Origin: Pterois miles | Taxonomy: Eukaryota > Chordata > Actinopteri > Perciformes > Scorpaenidae | DNA: 64,000 bases | NCBI GenBank assembly: GCA_947000775.1 | Contig: CAMQGK010000299.1 | Location: 2,262,001-2,326,000 of the forward strand | Direction of reading: 5' to 3' | In this document: in pieces, positions 59,301 to 64,000 of the stretch | Layout of the letters: every line of letters starts with the position of its first letter | Position numbering within the stretch: the first letter of the stretch is position 1 | The notes under the pieces: generated by a model | Seen by the model: only the letters and a program-made list of their open reading frames with translations | Database searches by the model: none | Told to the model about the DNA's origin: nothing | Program-made: the position numbers and the translations under genes

Positions 59301-60472
59301 ACATCTGCATCTTTACACCTATTGACATGTGGCACTTCTTGTAATGTCTGTTTTTTCCACAGCCGAGGAACATTTTCCTCCATGGTCATGACTGCAATGT
59401 TCGGATCGGGGACTTTGGTTTGGCCTGCAGGGATATAATAATGGATGGCCATCAAAGCACCTCCTCTCTCAGCACTGGTAAGACTTCAATAGCACCTCTT
59501 AGTTTATTATATTTTCATGACATGGTGCTTCACAGTTTCACCAGTAGATGGCGTTATTTGCTTTAAAGTCACATTTCTGGTGTATTTTGCAGATTCCTCA
59601 CATACCACAGGTGTTGGCACATTTGTATATGCTGCACCGGAGCAACTGAGGGGCTCTCATTATGATTCAAAGGTAAACATATTCTACTAACTAAATTATG
59701 ATGAATTCAGACTTCATTTTTCATGTAAAATGACACATTTTGTGCTAAATTTTATTATTTATCACCTTTATAATTTTATATATTATTCTTATCTTAATCT
59801 GAAATTTTTAACAAATATTTTATTTGTATTGTTGCTGTCGCAGTCCGACATGTACAGCATCGGAGTGCTGGCCTTTGAACTGTTCCAGCCCTTTGGGACA
59901 GAGATGGAGCGGGTCCGGACTCTCGGGGACCTGAGAGACGGGAAAATCCCAGACTTGTTCAGCCAGAGGTGGCCAGTCCTGACGAAGTACATCATGAGGC
60001 TGACAAATAAGGAGCCCGGTGTTCGTCCCACAGCCAGCGAGCTTCTACAGAGTGAACTCTTCTGCAGTAAAGACATAGTAAGTTGGGTTAAGTGGATATG
60101 TTTTAGCTCTAAAAATGATGACTTATGTGCTATAAAACATTATTAAAAATCTAAAAAGTATGTAACTGTGTGTAAACACATGTCATTTCCTTTTAGAATT
60201 ACTTATAATGTTTTACTGTATGTGTGGCTATGCAGCATGTGTCACCAGAAAGGGCCCTCTGTTGCCTCCAGCAAGGCTTAATAACACTTGCATCTGCAGT
60301 ACACTTCCTAATGATAATTACCAAACAATATTTTTTTCCTCTTCAGATGATCCATGGTCTGCAGAGAAAGGTTGAGGAGCAGGAGGAAGAGATCATGCAG
60401 CTAAGAAGACAGATCAGTCAGCTTCAGAGCTCAGACGTCACAGGTCACAGTTCTGAGTCAGACAAGACCTGA
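50321..60472 (+). CDS. eif2ak1: EIF2AK1 / HRI, heme-regulated eIF2-alpha kinase
   Basis: Exons: 50321-50492, 51954-52121, 52264-52400, 53151-53194, 53280-53379, 53473-53553, 53640-53733, 53838-53886, 54132-54516, 55859-55967, 56075-56181, 59363-59477, 59593-59672, 59844-60077, 60347-60472. The frame closes at 666 aa. An alternative first exon is at 51734-51788. The N-terminal region (LGSLLEHLCFVYETNPARS) matches HRI. The kinase has GKGAYG (198-203), K220, a long insert (exon 54132-54516), HRDLK (478-482) and DFG (499-501). The heme-regulatory Cys-Pro pair is kept at C447-P448, with the Cys codon split by an intron. A C-terminal coiled coil follows (VEEQEEEIMQLRRQISQL). HRI phosphorylates eIF2-alpha when heme is low or mitochondria are stressed. 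The start could also be the internal ATG at 50456. Confidence 0.95.
51594..51788 (+). promoter_or_regulatory. Candidate erythroid promoter and alternative first exon of eif2ak1
   Basis: AGATAAG (51594-51600), CACGCCCC (51614-51621) and TATAAA (51627-51632) stand in order. ATG follows at 51734 and an 18-codon open frame (MDLGDRNIVEMIAKVIEE) ends at 51788 before GTAAGA. The exon ends in phase 1, exactly as the first exon at 50321-50492 does, so it joins exon 2 at 51954 in frame. The resulting protein would be 627 aa. This has not been confirmed by transcripts. Confidence 0.6.
52622..53095. mobile_element. Inverted copy of the 38229 MITE family
   Basis: The right end GGCATAATAGGTTCTCTTT and interior phrases such as GCCAGCTGACCAATCAGAG match the reverse complement of 38229-38692. 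The left terminal repeat is decayed. It sits in the eif2ak1 intron 52401-53150. Confidence 0.65.
55005..55515. mobile_element. Degenerate repeat with inverted ends in an eif2ak1 intron
   Basis: The left part (TTCGACTGATTAATCAGACCGATTA) and the right part (ATCGGCCATAAAAAACCCATATCGGTCGACCTCTA) share reversed GATCGGC and TCGACC words. There is no coding capacity. It lies in intron 54517-55858. Confidence 0.5.
56201..56206 (-). terminator. Poly(A) signal of ankrd61
   Basis: TTTATT on the plus strand is AATAAA on the minus strand, about 50 nt after the ankrd61 stop (56255) and only 19 nt from the 5' splice site of the host eif2ak1 exon ending at 56181. Confidence 0.7.
56255..58374 (-). CDS. ankrd61: ANKRD61-like ankyrin repeat protein nested in eif2ak1
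   Basis: Exons in transcript order: 58374-58192, 57857-57763, 57527-57356, 57193-56996, 56881-56255. The frame closes at 424 aa, close to human ANKRD61 (about 418 aa). Ankyrin repeats are clear from about residue 65 to 300: LPLHLAASYRRVKSMQSLL, GRTTLHLVIAGWPS, QTALHLSVRYVALSAVQIL, GMTPLHMAAGILHKDIMASL, GNTPLHLAAVAL and GVTPLQEACSMGNKELVDLL. The C-terminal part is not ankyrin. The cellular role of ANKRD61 is unknown. The gene lies wholly in the eif2ak1 intron 56182-59362, on the opposite strand, as ANKRD61 does in mammals. The donor of exon 4 (GTTTGT at 56995) is weak, so that boundary is less certain. Start is the ATG at 58374; a longer in-frame stretch above it has only GTG. Confidence 0.85.
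58755..59085. mobile_element. Short repeat with inverted ends in an eif2ak1 intron
   Basis: ACTGTAATGATTAATCAATTAGTTG and AAATAATCATTAGTTGCAGCTAC mark the two ends. Related single ends occur near 21520-21560 and 23790. No coding capacity is seen. Confidence 0.5.
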
Positions 60473-60536
60473 GCCTTAAAGATCTCAACCCTCCACAGAC
60501 TGTCACAGCGTGATTTATTCAACCACTGCTGTACTA

Positions 60537-60566
60537 TGGTGTGCATGTGTGTGTATGTGTATGTGT

Positions 60567-60607
<41 letters not shown>

Positions 60608-60678
60608 GCATTTGAGTGTGTCTTGTATACCTGGATGTAAGGGTGCAGTTATTTATTTTCATTCAGCTGTCCAATAAA
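60537..60678 (+). terminator. eif2ak1 3' UTR: (GT)n tract and poly(A) signal
   Basis: A GT-rich run (about 60539-60604) is followed by AATAAA at 60673-60678, roughly 200 nt after the stop at 60472. UG repeats in a 3' UTR are possible CELF/TDP-43 binding sequence. Confidence 0.8.
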
Positions 60679-60679
60679 A

Positions 60680-61419
60680 CCTACTTCTGTTACATCTTGA
60701 GGGATTTTCTGAGAAGCAATATGTGATTATTGGCCATTTTTGATGTTGCTTTGAAAGTAGTGCACTTTTAACAAATTGAAAAAGTGACCTATAAGCAGAC
60801 TTGTCAATGTGCATGATGATTTTGTGCAGCCTCTTAATCCTGAAGAAGAAGCTGTCCATTGTCAGCAAACTGGAAACAATTTATGCACACAATAAGCCAT
60901 CCTATTTGGATTTTATGGGGACATGGGCACATTTATTTCCGTGCATGGATGTTCTAACAAATTTCTTTGTCCTCTGGCCTGTACACGTGGTTGATGGTTT
61001 AAATGTTGAGTTACTAGTTACAGGGAATGCACTGTTTTATTTTGGGAACTTTTAGCAGTGTGTAACCTATTTATGAATGGGCATTTCAGCATTGATGTGA
61101 CAGCCTGTGCTGCCAAGTTGTTCTGATCATAGCAAAATTATGCTGGGGCCATTTATAGTATATATTTATGGGTATAAATCTTGCAATTTTGGTTGTACAT
61201 TATGTACACAAAAGTCAGGAGTGTACATGCGACGGATCTTCCCGAAACACGTTCCTCTCAGAGAAACGGCCGGATGAACCAATCAGAGACCTCGTTTCAT
61301 CGCAGGTACCCGGATGTACCCGTGGGGCAATTAGCTACGTCATTGTTCACCGCCGGACACCCGCTGGAAATAAGGAATGGATTTACAACCGCTATTAACC
61401 TATTCATAACAGATTCCAG
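60680..61419 (+). promoter_or_regulatory. usp42 upstream region and probable non-coding exon 1
   Basis: CCAAT at 61279-61283 and TACGTCA near 61335 precede a likely non-coding exon that ends in ATTCCAG at 61419 before GTGAGTG. The following 1.8 kb (61420-63227) is intron 1, CG-rich at its start (61480-62060, with a short GCC run near 61780). No other gene is seen between eif2ak1 and usp42. Confidence 0.5.
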
Positions 61420-63236
61420 GTGAGTGTGTTGTTGATTTTACGTTTGAGTGGCACTTTAACTGTGCAGCCGTGATATTTCGGTGGGCCTGAGCCGCTGAGA
61501 TTTGTTGTAGTAGCCTTACACCGGTTCTCTGTCATGTCGGAGCGAGCAGCGCAGTGAGCACACACAGCCGCCGGTGTCGAGCCCCTCCTTTCTCGGTTAG
61601 AGAGACGTCCCGTTACCCGGGCCCACGCATTATAAAACACATTTATTTCGAAGTGGAAACAGAAAACTGCGTTTTGACGCGGATAGTGCATGGTTATGAC
61701 ACTCTACGCCATGTCAGTCAGCCTCCATCGTGCCGAGCTAGCTAGCAGCGTTAGCATCAATATTGTCGCACGATCGCCGCCGCCGCCGCACGTAATGTTA
61801 GCTAGCCCCGTTTGATAGCTAGCTATGTGCTCCGCTCGCTATTTCCATGTTGTTTGTAGCTTTGGGATTGGCTCGCTCCTCATCAGTCATTTTGTTCCAG
61901 TCGTCGACGACAAAGGTCAGCTTTTAATCGGTGCCCTGTCTCCCACGAGGGTTAACGGAAGGTTTAATGCATGTTTTAGTGAGGTTTAGCGACGCTGCGT
62001 GTTAAAGGCCTAGCAGCCGTCTGTTAGCCAACGTGAGCCAGTCTGCCGGAGCAGGTGGGAGGGAACAGCTGTTGTTGTAAACGTGCTTCCGACCAGGACA
62101 TTTCCTCTGTCGGGGTTTTGAACTAGTAGCGTTCACTAGGTAACTTTAGCAGAAGTTAGTCGATTTGAACATATTCAAAACAGAAATTAAGATCTTGACA
62201 GTATTTTGTAACGTTTGTTTTTGTAAAGGAAACCTTCCAAAGTGCCCGTGCATTGCTATCACCGAGAGCTAACTTGCGCTAATTTAGTTTTTAGATACAA
62301 GTGGAGCCTGAATAGATATGTTATAATCATGCTGTTATTATGTTCGTTGTTACCGAAGCCGAGATTTTTGTCCAGCATCAAGCCATTGTTTGTTTCTTGT
62401 TCAGTCATAATGTGAAGTGCAAGATTTAGCTATTTCAGACTGCTGCCACTGAGTTTGTTTACTGTCTTATATGTATGTAAAAATAATGTGCTATTCAGTA
62501 GCTGGCACGTTAGTGTGCTTAGTTTAGGATCAGTGAATACACATTTCTTTTGTTCCTGATTTTTTTTTACAAATAGTGAAAAGGTTTCCCCCCCTGAAAT
62601 ACATCATCAGGTCTAATATACATTTTGTACTGACTAAATGGAATAGTACAAGATCAAATATTATAATGTAGTTGTTTGACTGCACTCAAGTGATCAATTG
62701 TGATAAATGGCAATATTTTGGCTATGGCATCAAAATCAGCTTTAATGGCACTATAAATGTGTTGACAAATACACACAAGGAATTTGACTCCAGTATTTTG
62801 CTGCTCTCAGCCTATATACACAGGCATTTAGTAGTTGTAAGCTAAATGTACTGTAATGCTGTGGCAGTTCAGTCCTTTGAGCGAGACACTGAACCCCAAG
62901 TAGCTGGGTTAAATGCAGAGATCAAATTTCTTTTATGTATGTGTGAGACAATTAAGGTAAAGTTTATGTTTTTAAAGTTTTTATCCAAATTAGTTCTAAG
63001 CGCTATGGTCTGTGAGAGCTATAATTTAGCTTGTGTATCACTTATCACTAGAAGAGTCAAAGAAGTTAAGAAAATGATATCATATTTGATTACAGTCACT
63101 GTCATGATGTGCCACACACAGAGATGTGTCTACACATATGGTAAAGCAACAGCAGAAACAAGAAACTTAATCAGTATTTTCAGCAGCTCATAAAGTCATA
63201 TATGTGTGTTTTTGCTCCTTCATACAGCAATGAACA

Positions 63237-63477
63237 ATGACCATAGTTGACAGAGCTTCAGAAAAGTCTGACCACGAGTCAGTCGGGTGTAAGCGATCTC
63301 CCTTTACTAGTGGAGACGTGGGGATGGACGGCAGCTGTTCCAGCAGCTGGGCAATGGGTCCCACCATGCCCAGCGACTCTCCAAGGCTGAAGGCTGCAGG
63401 AGGCTGCCTGGGCCCAACGCCTGGAGCTGCAGTCTATAACAGCACACCCTCCTCTGTGGACCGGCCTAAGGAGCAAG
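63237..63477 (+). CDS. usp42: USP42 ubiquitin-specific protease, first coding exon (partial)
   Basis: Exon 63228-63477 follows CATACAG and ends before GTAGCA. It encodes 80 residues beginning MTIVDRASEKSDHES and including LGPTPGAAVYNSTPSSVDRPKEQ-like sequence that matches the N-terminus of USP42. The catalytic domain lies beyond the window or in exons not reached here. USP42 is a nuclear cysteine deubiquitinase linked to p53 and histone H2B. The remainder of the window (63478-64000) appears intronic. A short out-of-frame ORF starts 7 nt before the main ATG (63230). Confidence 0.9.
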
Positions 63478-64000
63478 GTAGCAAGGGCTTTTATCAGCTG
63501 TGTTTTTAATGCTTGTCTTGAAAGCTAGGTGGAAGCTACATGCCTTACTTTCCATTTACCTTTCACACAGTAAACACATGGAAGAGTTACACATGCATAA
63601 ATAATACCAAGCTGCACTAATGAAGCTAAACCTTTTGCTACTGTTTGTGTATGAGTGTGACACAACTGCTTTTGTGGGTGTTGTGTTACTGCTTCCACTC
63701 TACTTTCATTCATCTTGTTATATAATCTAGCCAGTTTTGAAGTGAGAGCATGTTCAATCTCTTGAGCTTCTGGCACAATTGATGTTTTGATGTAAAGAGG
63801 AGCAGCCTGACATGTTTAGCAGAAACAAAAGAGAAACTCTGTCTTTTCTTTTCTCCTCCAGCTTGTTCTTTCAGTCACAGCTATGACTGTGAGGTCCTGA
63901 ACGTTCCTTTACTATGTGCTACTATGTACGTGCATAGAAAATGTAGCATATAAGATACTTGTTTATTGTCCTGGCCTGGTAAATGCATTGCATAGTAATA

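Overview
The window looks like a piece of a percomorph-type teleost chromosome. The genes are split into many small exons with GT/AG introns, the predicted proteins are fish-like, and the spaces between exons hold teleost tRNA-derived SINEs, short inverted-repeat DNA elements, dinucleotide and tetranucleotide microsatellites and AT-rich filler. There is no bacterial, organellar or viral gene content.

Layout. 1-847 is a 37-bp tandem array. Two parvalbumin-family genes follow on the plus strand: a beta-parvalbumin (2579-3630 coding) and an oncomodulin/CPV3-like parvalbumin (8102-10792). Next come ccz1 (plus, 14136-26232) and dlgap5/HURP (plus, 28906-34761). rsph10b (minus, 42966-35653) and pms2 (minus, 49439-44168) follow. 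eif2ak1/HRI (plus, 50321-60472) carries the complete ankrd61 gene (minus, 58374-56255) inside one intron. The window ends with the first coding exon of usp42 (plus, from 63237). For the multi-exon genes I joined exons by splice sites and checked that the reading frame closes: ccz1 473 aa, dlgap5 933 aa, rsph10b 777 aa, pms2 842 aa, eif2ak1 666 aa, ankrd61 424 aa.

The neighbourhood OCM-CCZ1-RSPH10B-PMS2-EIF2AK1(ANKRD61)-USP42 corresponds to human 7p22.1 as I remember it, so this is an old syntenic block and not a functional operon. Differences from that order are the presence of dlgap5, the absence of aimp2 beside pms2, and eif2ak1/ankrd61 in the opposite orientation. The genes act in unrelated processes: calcium buffering, vesicle fusion, mitotic spindle, cilia, mismatch repair, heme-regulated translation and deubiquitination.

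Most notable observations: a second first exon for eif2ak1 (51734-51788), preceded by an AGATAAG, CACGCCCC and TATAAA series that looks like an erythroid promoter; a canonical PCNA-interaction motif in the pms2 linker, encoded partly by an A7/T7 run; complementary (CA)n and (GT)n tracts flanking exon 3 of the second parvalbumin; a GC-AG intron and a CCAAT-CCAAT-CHR cell-cycle promoter in dlgap5; and two homopolymer-rich blocks (about 19297-19622 and 38045-38200) that look like assembly errors.
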